From NCBI GenBank assembly GCA_022825705.1, contig JAJDWH010000001.1, forward strand, positions 177,588 through 241,587: DNA of 64,000 nucleotides, written 5' to 3'. Each line of letters starts with the position of its first letter. Position 1 is the first letter of the stretch. The notes under the pieces are model-generated. The model saw nothing but the letters and a program-made list of their open reading frames with translations. It was not told where the DNA came from and ran no database searches. This DNA comes from Alphaproteobacteria bacterium (lineage in GTDB: Bacteria > Pseudomonadota > Alphaproteobacteria > TMED109). Both the position numbers and the translations under genes were made by a program. Below are positions 47,286 through 55,944 of this stretch, one piece after another.

Positions 47286-47546
47286 GGCCCGGCGAGCTGC
47301 TTGGACGCCAATCGGCGTCACCAAGTGATCGATCACGTGGCGTCTGGGCTGGACAGGGTCCCACGCAAAACCACGTAATCGGCGCAAAGATGATGCCCAC
47401 CGCCAGCCCGCATTCCGCGACGCGATGCAGGGTCGTGGGTCCGCGCAGTACCGGCAGGATCAAAACTCCGCGGCCGGCTCCCGCTGTGACGTCGTCAATC
47501 GGCTTACCGTGATGCGTTCGGGCCGAAACAAACTCCACACGAGCCC

Positions 47547-48205
47547 TCAGTCGATTTCGTCCTCGGGCACGACCCAGGGTTCCTTCAGCGCCGCCTCGTG
47601 CCATTCCATGAAGGCCGGCAGGCTCAGCACGGCACGGCTGTAGGCGCCGCAGGTCTCGTCGAGGTCGATGCCGTAGGTGTCCAGCCGAGTCACCACCGGC
47701 GCGAACATGGCGTCGGCCGCGCTGAAGGTCCCGAACAGGAAATCGCCGCCCGCGCCCCACCGTGCCCGGCAGTCGCGCCAGATCTCGCAGACACGCGCGA
47801 TATCGTCGTCGACTCCCGGCCCGCGGCCCTTCCCCTTGAGGTCCCGACGGCGCAGGTTCATGGGCATGTGGGTGCGCAGCGCGATGAAGCCCGCGTGCAT
47901 CTCGTTCGCGACCGCACGGGCCTGGGCGCGGGCGTCGCGGCCGGACGGCCAGAGCCTGGCGTCCGGGAACAACTCATTGACGTATTCAGGATCGCGAGCG
48001 ATTCCCATACCGTGCGCTCGCCGTGCAGCAGCGCCGGCACGCGGCCGGAGGGCGACACCGCAGTGATGGCCTCCTTCCAGTTCTCATCGAACAACCGCAG
48101 CAGTCGTTCGTCGAAGGGGATTCCCGCGTGGCGCATGGCAAACCAGGGCCTGAGTGACCAGGACGAGTAGTTCTTGTTGCCGATCACCAGTGTCAGGGCG
48201 CTCAT
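47547..48205 (-). pseudogene. Glutathione S-transferase with single frameshift
   Basis: The N-terminal frame (ATG 48205, AAAGGA upstream) reads TLVIGNKNYSSWSLRPWFA, PSGRVPALLHGE, TVWESLAIL, and the C-terminal frame resumes at EYVNELFPDARLWPSG and runs to 47547 through AADAMFAPVVTRL. The junction at about 47987 reads CTGAAT where CTGGAAT would restore SLAILEYVNELF, i.e. loss of one G. The rest is intact, so either a recent inactivation or a base-call error. Otherwise a normal 219-residue GST with the GNKNYSSWSL opening. Confidence 0.8.
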
Positions 48206-48360
48206 GGCATTGCTGGTCCTTTCTCGGTCTCGCGCAGTGCGCCGGGACGCAAACACCGCACTGCCCCGGCACCTCATGTGGTTGCCGCTCGCCCCACCGG
48301 GCGCTCGCCGTCAACCTCGGGTGATGAATGGGCGATGCGGTAGAAGTCGCTCCAGCGTAC

Positions 48361-48917
48361 TTAAAGCGGACGTGCGATTGCTGCCTGCGCCCAACCCGGG
48401 AGATCTTCCGCGGCCCACCTCATCCCGTCGGTCATCACCGCAACGTCTTGATGGGGCCTGTCGGGGTCGGTGTTGTCGTAGCGGCGTACTTCGTCGAACC
48501 GGACGATGGCTGCCGGCAGGTTGGCCTGCGACCGCACAAACCGCCGGCACACGTCCGGGTCCGGGACGTGGTGGCCGCCAGCCGCAACGCGGGTTCGATG
48601 CGGTCAAGTGCCAATTCGGGCAACTTTACGCACACATAGTGCAGTTCGACCCGGAGACCGGCCGCCCGCGTGGCCTCCATGTGGCGAAACACGCCTGAGC
48701 CCGCGAGCGTGGTTTCCAGCACGTGCGTTCGGCCAGCGCGGAGCGCGGCCCGTCGTCTCCGCAACGCCTCGCGCACGGCCGCGGCGAGCATGGCGAAAGC
48801 GGCGGTACGCGCGATTGCGTCGGGATCGATGATGTCGAGGTCACGGAGCCACCCGGTGCGCGTCAAAGTGGACTTGCCGCACCCGTTCGGGCCGGCCACC
48901 ACATACAGCGTCGGCAT
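48361..48917 (-). pseudogene. Zeta-type toxin kinase with frameshift
   Basis: The N-terminal frame starts MPTLYVVAGPNGCGKSTLTR (Walker A at 9-17) and runs through ETTLAGSGVFRHM and YVCVKLPELALDRIE. The continuation RVAAGGHHVPDPDVCRRFVR, PAAIVRFDEVRRYDNTDPDRPH lies one frame over, ending at 48361. The shift is at about 48591-48595 (GAACCCGCG). Intact, it would be a zeta/PezT-like kinase that phosphorylates a nucleotide-sugar or related metabolite. The small gene 24 bases upstream is likely its antitoxin and is intact. Confidence 0.75.
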
Positions 48918-48941
48918 GGCAGCGGGCGCTGGCGCGCCGGG

Positions 48942-49145
48942 TCAGCCGGACTCCCGGGCGGGACGACGGATTACCCGGTCTCCGTCCTTGGTCCGAGCGA
49001 TGTAGGCACCGTCTTTTCGGATGCCGTACAGGGTCGCTCCAGCCTCAAGCTGGGCGGCCAAATCCGCCTTGATCTGGTCACGCCAGTCCTTTGGACGGCC
49101 GGGCTTGTCCGGCGGTCGTTGTACCGTGCGCTTGCGCTCTTGCAT
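48942..49145 (-). CDS. Small basic protein, probable antitoxin of the zeta-like toxin
   Basis: 67 residues from ATG 49145. The centre GRPKDWRDQIKADLAAQLEAGATLYGIRKDG and the tail GDRVIRRPA (cut here) recur, from memory, directly upstream of zeta-like kinases in proteobacteria. Very basic N-terminus (MQERKRTVQRPPDK). It ends 24 bases before the toxin start. Antitoxin role is inferred from position only. Confidence 0.55.
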   Translation of the reverse strand: MQERKRTVQRPPDKPGRPKDWRDQIKADLAAQLEAGATLYGIRKDGAYIARTKDGDRVIRRPARESG

Positions 49146-49210
49146 GTGTCTGAATTTAGGCCGGAATTCAGCAGCCTTCAATGCGCCATCGCGGACCCGC
49201 GGCGATGGTC

Positions 49211-49363
49211 GCCTCAATCGGCGTCGTCGCGGCCGCGATCCGGGAGCTGATCGAACGCATCGTGCTCACACCCGTTGTCGTCTGGGGCGGGACCGGCGCC
49301 CAGCCGATCGGCGACCCTGGCGCCATCCTCGAATGGACCGGTGCCGGCGACAGGTGGGCGCTC
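49211..49363 (+). mobile_element. Serine recombinase C-terminal remnant
   Basis: A short plus-strand frame reads AAAIRELIERIVLTP, then GDPGAILEWTGAGDRW, matching the end of alphaproteobacterial large serine recombinases (IRxLIxRIVLTP ... LGTILEW). Catalytic and DNA-binding domains are absent. Evidence of a former integrated element here. Confidence 0.45.
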
Positions 49364-49508
49364 AAGTACCGGAGATGCCAGTCTGACCCTGTGCAACCTT
49401 CGGTTGTTCCGCAAAGTCTGCGACCATACGCGGTACTTGCCCGGAAGTGCCTGGCTGGCCGAGCACGCTGACTGTTCCTCCGCCCTGCCCCGTTTGTCGT
49501 CGCGATGG

Positions 49509-50085
49509 TCAGATGGCGTCCTGATGCCCCCGAAGCAGGGCCGTGGTTTCGTGCAGGCCGAGACGCTCAAGTGCGACTAGGTGGTCGCTTGCCGATCGCG
49601 GCGGCTTACGAAGTGCAGCGCGGTGTCCGCGAACAGTCGCAAGTACGGTGTCCAGGTCCGTCTCCAGCAAACCGGCAATGAAGGCGTCCGGATCCTCTCT
49701 CTGCTGCGAGCGTGTACACAGCCAGACGATCGGCCGGGAAGTGCCGGAGGTTCCGGGTTACGATCACCTGTGCCTGACCCGCGATCGCTGCAGCGAGCAC
49801 ATGGCGGTCGCCGGGGTCGGGCAGATCAAGATCGCCGGCAAGGCTCTCGTATCCAATCACGATGGCTTCCGGAAAGTGTCCGTCCATTACCGTCCTGGTC
49901 CGTTCAAGCACAGCAGCATCGAGATCGGGTCGGTCGGCCAGCAAGCTCCGAATCCACTCCTCATGGATGTCGGCGCTCCAGAGCGGCACGAACAGGTACC
50001 GGTCGGCCAGTCGCAGGAGCATGTCCCGAAGGCCGGCCGGGTAGAGCACGTTGGCGTCGAGCAACGCCCTCCGCCGAGCCATCAA
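49509..50085 (-). pseudogene. PIN-domain toxin with C-terminal frameshift
   Basis: The frame from TTG 50085/ATG 50082 reads ALLDANVLYPAGLRDMLLRLA, LPDPGDRHVLAAAIAGQAQVIVTRNLRHFP, an intact PIN nuclease core. After VYTLAA (about 49703-49709, within a GAGAGAG run) the family C-terminus continues one frame over: QREDPDAFIAGLLETD, RAALRKPPRSA, HLVALERLGL, ending TGA at 49511-49509. The unshifted frame instead ends at 49606 with unrelated residues. All PIN acidic residues precede the shift, so partial activity is conceivable. The Xis-like antitoxin upstream is intact. Confidence 0.75.
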
Positions 50086-50544
50086 CTATTGCAGGCCGAG
50101 TTCCTGGTCACGTGCCGTCAGCTCGTCCAGCGCCGAACGGCGGCGTGTTTCCGTCTCACGGCGGTAGGCCACGATGTCCGCTGCACGAATACGGCGGTGC
50201 GCGCCTACCATCCGGCAGGGAATCCGTCCGGCGTCGAGCAACTGCACCAGATGTGTCCGCGAGACCTGCAGCAGGTCCGCCGCCTCCCCCGTCGTCAGTT
50301 CCGCGTGCAGCGGCGTCAGTGCGACGCCGTGCCCACGCGCCATCTGGTCCAGGATCTCCCTGAGCAACCGCACCGCCGATGTCGGAATGTCGACCGACTC
50401 TGCTGCGGCCGCACCGAAACGGGCCGGTACCGGCCCTGCTTCATCGGCCAACGCCGCCAGCTTCCCGACGGCGCGTTCCGCGAGCGCAGCATCCCGGGCG
50501 CTAGGAATGCCGGATTCCGTGCGCACTGCAGATTTACCAGCCAT
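50086..50544 (-). CDS. Excisionase-type HTH antitoxin
   Basis: 152 residues. The C-terminal third holds the MerR/excisionase helix-turn-helix: LTTGEAADLLQVSRTHLVQLLDAG, then RRIRAADIVAYR. This two-part layout with a PIN partner is a common proteobacterial toxin-antitoxin type. GGAG lies 8 bases before ATG 50544. The stop abuts the PIN toxin start. Confidence 0.8.
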   Translation of the reverse strand: MAGKSAVRTESGIPSARDAALAERAVGKLAALADEAGPVPARFGAAAAESVDIPTSAVRLLREILDQMARGHGVALTPLHAELTTGEAADLLQVSRTHLVQLLDAGRIPCRMVGAHRRIRAADIVAYRRETETRRRSALDELTARDQELGLQ

Positions 50545-50835
50545 TTCAGCGTCTCCATCCGACGCGCACATGATAGGCCACTAACGCCGTAAGTCCAACA
50601 AATACCGCAAACGACACAACCACGGAGTGTCTGGCCGGGGCTCGTGCAATGCTAGCCTCGAACGGCGAGATCCAGCACCGCCCCGGTCGCGATGCCACCG
50701 TCTCTGCCCCGAAGTCCGTCTTTCTCATGGCGATGGTGGATGGCCAGAAGACGGCGGCCGCAACCTCCCGGCACGACACCTCGCGCAACCAACAATTGTT
50801 GACAGGCCCGCCGGGCATGCGAGATTGCCTTCGCC

Positions 50836-53703
50836 ATGGAGAACGGCGGCACAGGATCGCGTAGCGGCAAGACCGGTCCCGACGATGCAGCGCAACTGCT
50901 GCACCTGATCGCGACCCTGTCGCGCGAACTTCGTTCCGCGCCCGATACCCCGCGCGTTACCCTCGAGAGCAAGCTAAGCGAGGATCTGGGTTTCGACAGC
51001 CTAGGGCGCACCGAGCTGCTGGTCCGTATCGAGCAGACATTCTCGGTCAGCCTTCCCGGATCGACGCTGGCGGAAGCTGAAACCCCGGCCGATCTCTTGC
51101 GCGCAATGGAGACGGCCGGCGGGCGACGCGGGCGCGCGACCCCGCCGGCCCAAGGGGACACGGTCCAAGGCCCCGTTGAAGCAATACCGAGCGCCGCGGC
51201 GACCCTGACCGAGGTGCTTGACTGGCACGCCGACGCGCATCCCGACCGCGTCCATGCCTGGCTCCGAGAACGGGAAGACCATCTCGAGACCATCACCTAC
51301 GCGAGCCTCCGCGAGACGGCTCTCGCCGTCTCCGGCGGCATCCTCGATGCGGGACCGACGCCGGGCACCCGCATCGCGCTGATGCTGCCCACCTGCGCCG
51401 GGTTTCTGCACGCGTTCTGCGGGATCCTCTACGCCGGCTGCGTGCCGGTCCCGATCTATCCACCGGCGCGGCCTTCGCAGCTCGCGGATCACCTGCGCCG
51501 GCAGGCCGTGATACTCGCCAACGCGGGAGCCGAGATTCTGGTCACCGTGCCGGAGGCGCGCGTGCTCGCGAACTTCCTGCGCTCGAAGGTCGCGAGCCTT
51601 CGGTCGGTCGAGACCGTCGAGGGACTCCTTGGGTGCGGCGGAGCGGCAGCGGCCCCGCCGCGCGACGCGGGAGACGTCGCCTTTCTCCAGTACACCTCGG
51701 GCAGCACCGGCGATCCGAAGGGCGTGGTGCTGAGCCACGCCAATCTGCTGGCCAACATTCGCGCCATGGGCCGGACCATGGAAGTCGAGCCCGACCGCGA
51801 CGTGTTCGTGAGCTGGCTTCCGCTCTACCACGACATGGGCCTGATCGGCGCGTGGCTGGGCAGCCTCCATTTCGCGGTGCCGGTCTCGATCATGTCGCCG
51901 CTCATCTTCCTGGCGCGTCCGGAGAGCTGGCTGTGGGAGATCCACGCCCGGCGGGCGACACTTTCGGGTGCGCCCAACTTCGCCTTCGACCTGTGCGTCG
52001 GACGGATCGACGACAGCGCGATCGAGGGCCTCGACCTCAGTTCGGCCCGCATGGTCGTCAACGGGGCGGAGCCGGTGCGGGCCGCGTCTGTCCGGGCGTT
52101 CTGCGAGCGCTTCGCGCCCCACGGCTTCGATCCCGGGGCACTCGCCCCTGTCTATGGCCTGGCCGAAAGCAGCGTGGGGCTGGCCTTTCCCAGTCCCGGC
52201 CGGGGGCTGCTCGCCGATCGGGTCGACCGCACCGAGCTGATCGAGCGCTCCCGCGCGGTGCCGGTGACGACCGGGCACGAAGACGCGATCGAGGTCGTGG
52301 CGTGCGGTTCGCCGATCCCCGGGCATCAGTTCCGGGTGGTCGACGATTCCGGCCGCGAAGTGCCCGAACGCCGCCAGGGGCGGCTGCAGTTCAACGGTCC
52401 CTCCTCGACCGTCGGCTACCACGAGAACGCGGAGGCGACGCGCGACCTGTTCGACGGCGACTGGCTCGAGACCGGCGACCTGGCCTACGTCGCCGGGGGC
52501 GAGGTCTATCTGACGGGCCGGATCAAGGACATCATCATCCGCGGCGGCCGCAACATCCATCCGCACGAGCTGGAAGCCGCCGTCGGCGACCTTCCCGGCA
52601 TCCGGCGCGGCTGCGTCGCGGTCTTTGCGGCCGCCGGGCCCGATCGGGCCGAGCGGCTGGTGGTGGTGGCCGAGACCCGCGAGGAGGACGTGCCTGCCCG
52701 CGACCGGATGCGGCAGAGCATCGAGGCGGCGGCGGTGGATGTCGCGGGCATCGCGCCGGACGACGTCGTCCTGGCGCCGCCCCGGGCCGTGCTCAAGACC
52801 TCGAGCGGCAAGCTCCGCCGCGCCGCCACCCGCGCACGCTACCTGGAGGGCCGTCTCCACGAAGCCGCCCCCGGGCTCTGGCGGCAACTGCTCGGGCTGT
52901 GGCTCTCGGCGACCACCGGCAGGTTGCGCGCCGGGGGTCGCCTGGTGCACGGCCGCGCCTTCGCCGGCTACTGGTGGGCCGTCCTGGTGGCCCTGGCGTT
53001 GGCCGTCTGGCCGCTGGTGATCGTGCTGCCCCTGCGCGCCTGGCGCTGGAAGGTGGTCCATGCGGCCGCACGGGTCATGCTGAAGCTCACCGGCACGCGG
53101 CTGACCGTGAGCGGCGAGTCCGCTCCGGAACGAGGCGCCATCCTGGTGGCCAATCACAGCAGTTATCTCGACAGTCTGGTGCTCGTCGCGGCCCTGCCCG
53201 GCGAGACCGCCTTTGCCGCCAAGGCCGAGCTGGCTTCGCAGCTGATCGCCGGACCGTTCCTGCGCCGGCTCGGCGCGCTGTTCGTGGAGCGGTTCGACGA
53301 CGCCCGCAGCCGGGGTGACGTGGACGACGTCATCGAGGCGGCGCGGGCGGGCCGCCGGCTGGCGGTCTATCCGGAAGGGACGCTCACCCGCCGCCCCGGC
53401 CTGCTTGCCTTCAAGCTCGGCGCCTTCGCCGCTGCTGCCGCAGCCGGGGTGCCCGTGGTGCCGGTGACGCTGCTCGGGACGCGATCAGTGCTGCGCGGCG
53501 GTCAGTGGTATCCCCGCCCCGGCGACGTGCAGGTCACGTTGGGCTCACCGCTGTTCGCGGAGCAGGATGGCTTCGACGCCGCGATTGCGCTCCGCGACAC
53601 CGCGCGAGCGGCGATCCTGGCCGGTTGCGGGGAGCCGGATCTTGCCGGCGAGGAAACCCTGCTGAAGGACGCTCGAACGACCCCGCCCTCAGCCGCCACA
53701 TGA
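50836..53703 (+). CDS. ACP-fatty acyl-AMP ligase-acyltransferase fusion
   Basis: 955 residues in three parts. Residues 15-90: acyl carrier domain with DLGFDSLGRTEL, the phosphopantetheine serine at about 55. Residues about 125-660: fatty acyl-AMP ligase with YTSGSTGDPKGVVLSH (about 286), WLPLYHDMGL and the C-terminal GRIKDIIIRGGRNIHP. Residues about 700-930: a TM stretch (about 715-735), then a PlsC acyltransferase with NHSSYLD (HX4D, about 773) and PEGT (about 846). It could activate a free fatty acid, load it on its own ACP and transfer it to a lysolipid or glycerol phosphate. No polyketide genes flank it. No clear ribosome site precedes the ATG. Confidence 0.9.
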   Translation: MENGGTGSRSGKTGPDDAAQLLHLIATLSRELRSAPDTPRVTLESKLSEDLGFDSLGRTELLVRIEQTFSVSLPGSTLAEAETPADLLRAMETAGGRRGRATPPAQGDTVQGPVEAIPSAAATLTEVLDWHADAHPDRVHAWLREREDHLETITYASLRETALAVSGGILDAGPTPGTRIALMLPTCAGFLHAFCGILYAGCVPVPIYPPARPSQLADHLRRQAVILANAGAEILVTVPEARVLANFLRSKVASLRSVETVEGLLGCGGAAAAPPRDAGDVAFLQYTSGSTGDPKGVVLSHANLLANIRAMGRTMEVEPDRDVFVSWLPLYHDMGLIGAWLGSLHFAVPVSIMSPLIFLARPESWLWEIHARRATLSGAPNFAFDLCVGRIDDSAIEGLDLSSARMVVNGAEPVRAASVRAFCERFAPHGFDPGALAPVYGLAESSVGLAFPSPGRGLLADRVDRTELIERSRAVPVTTGHEDAIEVVACGSPIPGHQFRVVDDSGREVPERRQGRLQFNGPSSTVGYHENAEATRDLFDGDWLETGDLAYVAGGEVYLTGRIKDIIIRGGRNIHPHELEAAVGDLPGIRRGCVAVFAAAGPDRAERLVVVAETREEDVPARDRMRQSIEAAAVDVAGIAPDDVVLAPPRAVLKTSSGKLRRAATRARYLEGRLHEAAPGLWRQLLGLWLSATTGRLRAGGRLVHGRAFAGYWWAVLVALALAVWPLVIVLPLRAWRWKVVHAAARVMLKLTGTRLTVSGESAPERGAILVANHSSYLDSLVLVAALPGETAFAAKAELASQLIAGPFLRRLGALFVERFDDARSRGDVDDVIEAARAGRRLAVYPEGTLTRRPGLLAFKLGAFAAAAAAGVPVVPVTLLGTRSVLRGGQWYPRPGDVQVTLGSPLFAEQDGFDAAIALRDTARAAILAGCGEPDLAGEETLLKDARTTPPSAAT

Positions 53704-53942
53704 TCTGGCGCAGCGTGGACGGACGGGCGAAGGATGTTCCGTGCGGCCTGCAGGCAAGGGGGGTCGAGCCCAAAGGTGGATGAGAACACCGGAGCGGAAC
53801 TTCCAGCCTCCAGCAAGATCGAGCGGCGCCTGAGCGGATTCGTCGGTCCGTGATCCGCACGTGCCAGCGACACTGCCGCTGACGGCGTGGCCATTGGACA
53901 GAAAGGTGGGCTACAACGTAGCCCGTTTAGGAGGATTGACGC

Positions 53943-54200
53943 ATGCGCACTGTCGTCCGAGCCCGCATCGACGAGAAAACCAAGAACGAGGCGGCCGCTG
54001 TCCTGAGCACAATCGGCCTCACCGTGTCCGATGCCTTCCGCCTGATGATGGTGCGGATTGCGGCCGAGAAGCGTCTGCCGTTCGAGCCGCTGGTGCCAAA
54101 CGAGGAGACAATTGCGGCCATGGAGGCCGCCCGCCGCGGCGAACTAGTCGCAGTCGGCGACGTCGACGGCCTGATGGCCGACCTCGATGCGGACGATTAG
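53943..54200 (+). CDS. RelB/DinJ-family antitoxin
   Basis: 85 residues. VVRARIDEKTKNEAAAVLSTIGLTVSDAFRLMMVRIA, in two blocks, is the ribbon-helix-helix of RelB/DinJ; the C-terminal acidic tail (GLMADLDADD) is disordered-type. TAGGAGG lies 8 bases before ATG. Its toxin partner overlaps the 3' end but is lost after about 8 codons, leaving an orphan. Confidence 0.85.
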   Translation: MRTVVRARIDEKTKNEAAAVLSTIGLTVSDAFRLMMVRIAAEKRLPFEPLVPNEETIAAMEAARRGELVAVGDVDGLMADLDADD

Positions 54201-54333
54201 GCGGACCGCGGTGTCCGACCGGCCGGTACAACGCGCGATGCGCGGACCCGTCTTCCCGATCGGGTTGGATGATCCGCACCCCCAGGGTCTCGCAATAGGC
54301 AGGAAGGTCATCGGGCGCCAAGGACCCGAGTAG
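54187..54333 (+). pseudogene. YafQ/RelE-type toxin stub
   Basis: An ATG at 54187 overlaps the antitoxin by 14 bases in the +1 frame, and the first residues MRTIRRTA match YafQ toxins. After codon 8 the frame loses all resemblance and stops at 54333. The toxin body appears deleted. Confidence 0.5.
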
Positions 54334-54384
54334 CAGCTTCCCTATTTCGATCATCAGTGGGCCGCAGGTTCACGGTCGCCTGAC

Positions 54385-54459
54385 TACACGTTGCTCCACC
54401 ACCTCCAGCGCATCGCGCCGGTCGTCGGCCGAACGCTCCTGCTACCGCGTCTCAGCCAT
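54385..54459 (-). pseudogene. AbiEii-type toxin start remnant
   Basis: ATG 54459 overlaps the end of the AbiEi-like gene and reads MAETR, then an in-frame TAG, then QERSADDRRDALEVVE, which resembles the opening of AbiEii nucleotidyltransferases (ADRRDAL). Nothing of the catalytic domain follows. A toxin scrap. Confidence 0.45.
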
Positions 54460-55049
54460 CCGCCAGGCGGGCGCTCACAGTTCGTGCCATCCAGTTCGGC
54501 ATGGTGGCTCGCGCGGCTGAGAGTTCGTCGCGGTCCTCGTCGCGAAGCGTGGGGAGGACCGCTTCCAGCCCTTCCTCGACCTCTTCCGGACCTAGCCATG
54601 CCAATGCGCGGATCACGTCGCCGGCCTTGCGGTGCGGGGCCACGAGTTGCCAGCGCGGCGCGTGCCGCAGCTCCACGACGGACGATCCGAAGCGGAGACG
54701 GCGGTTGGGGCCGGAGGTCAGGTAGACCGCGCGAACCGGATTCTGCGTCGTCAGTCCGAGGCGGTTGGCGGCCGCGGCACCGCTAGGCACGATGGCTTCG
54801 CCCCAAAGCACGGACAACGCGCCGAGCGCCTTGCCAAGACGGGGTGCCCGTGAGCCGAACCGGGTCCTGAGGGGACGCATGTAGACGCCTCGGCAGATCC
54901 GCATCAGCTCTCCCGAGCGGGCCAATCGCGACAACGCCTGGTCGATCGCCGCGCGGTGACCAAGGTGAAGCAGGGCGCCCGCACACAACGGCGTGGCTTC
55001 CGGAAGGCCGCCGGGCGTGCTCCATGATGTGCTTGGGAAGGCCCCGCAT
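54452..55049 (-). pseudogene. DUF6088/AbiEi-like antitoxin with frameshift
   Basis: The first 13 codons (MRGLPKHIMEHAR from ATG 55049) are in one frame; the body (LPEATPLCAGALLHLGHRAAI, RICRGVYMRPL, LTTQNPVRAVYLTSGPNRRL, RALAWLGPEEVEE) is one frame over and runs to 54452. The shift lies in the GC run at about 55010-55014. A start inside the body frame could still make most of the protein. The partner toxin AbiEii is only a scrap. Confidence 0.7.
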
Positions 55050-55069
55050 CGGCAAGCATCTCCGCTTTG

Positions 55070-55103
55070 TTTGTCAGAAAGTTAGTAGCGTTTCTGTCAC
55101 AAA
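55070..55103. promoter_or_regulatory. Imperfect inverted repeat upstream of the AbiEi-like gene
   Basis: TTTGTCAGAAA (55070-55080) and TTTCTGTCACAAA (55091-55103) are inverted copies apart from two extra bases in the second arm. They lie 21-54 bases upstream of ATG 55049, where AbiEi proteins bind inverted repeats to autorepress. Confidence 0.4.
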
Positions 55104-55226
55104 CGCAATACCAGCGGAGATTACGTACAACCCAATCACGCCTTCAAGACAGAAGCTCGAGCGGAGGACGTGTGTCGGTGCGACTGTCCGATTGACCATG
55201 ATGAGGGTGGGTGCCAGGGACATCGT

Positions 55227-55469
55227 TCACATCCCGTGGCCAAGCAGTTCCTCTGCGATCATGTCGAAGTCGTCCATGAACTCAATCGTGACCTTGCCGT
55301 CGAGGAACCCGACCTCTCGCTCCTGCACGTTCGGGGGCTCGTACGGAACGATCATCGCGACGGGTTCCCGCGACTGTCCATACAGGATGCCGATCCGCTC
55401 GCCGGCGCGGACCGCTGCAAGCACCTTGGAAAACTGCGCCTTCAGTTCGGAAACGTGCAAGGTGATCAT
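55227..55469 (-). CDS. Phd/YefM-type antitoxin, orphan
   Basis: 80 residues. ITLHVSELKAQFSKVLAAVRAGERIGI, in two parts, and SREPVAMIVPY are the Phd DNA-binding fold. The tail EFMDDFDMIAEELLGHGM would be the toxin-binding arm. No PIN or Doc toxin was found downstream on the minus strand (55226 to 55104). Probably a solitary antitoxin or a remnant. Confidence 0.78.
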   Translation of the reverse strand: MITLHVSELKAQFSKVLAAVRAGERIGILYGQSREPVAMIVPYEPPNVQEREVGFLDGKVTIEFMDDFDMIAEELLGHGM

Positions 55470-55944
55470 GCGCCGACCCTGTCATGAAGTTCTAATCATC
55501 TCAAGGGCATGTTGACAGGCCCGATGGCCGTCGTGACTGAGAAGCCGTCCCGCACGACGCCGCATTGACTCGCACACGGGCCGCTCGTAGGAAGCCCGTG
55601 CGACCCTTGCCGAAGGGTGTTCGTTCGGGTGGCGAACCCGTGAACCCACCGCCACACGACAGGGCCTCCGCAGGAGTCGCTGACGGAGGCACAGTCCCGC
55701 TGCGGCCATCAGGGAACCCGAACGATCGAGGTTACGTCGTCAGCCATGGAAACAGCTTCTCCGCAGCCGTCAACCGTTAGTTTTGGCCGCTCCTGCTCCT
55801 GGAGGCTGCCGTCGTCGTTCAGGGTCTCCGATACTTGGGGCGCAGCCCGTGCGGCAATTTCGGCAGTCATCCCATGCCGGTGATGGTCCGGGACGACCAT
55901 TGCGTCGCCCGCGCTGTAGCCCGCGGCGACTCGGGGCGCGCCGC
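55470..55944. other. 475-base spacer, no gene recognised
   Basis: Between the orphan Phd and the hydrolase. Frames here are GC-driven shadows; I see nothing supported. Confidence 0.35.

Noticed and set aside
47547..48205. Programmed frameshift in the GST gene
   Set aside because: The junction lacks a slippery heptamer and the GST family is not known for recoding; one lost G is simpler.
51001..53157. Minus-strand 718-codon frame opposite the FAAL fusion
   Set aside because: GC-driven antisense frame with no recognisable motif; the plus-strand gene is certain.
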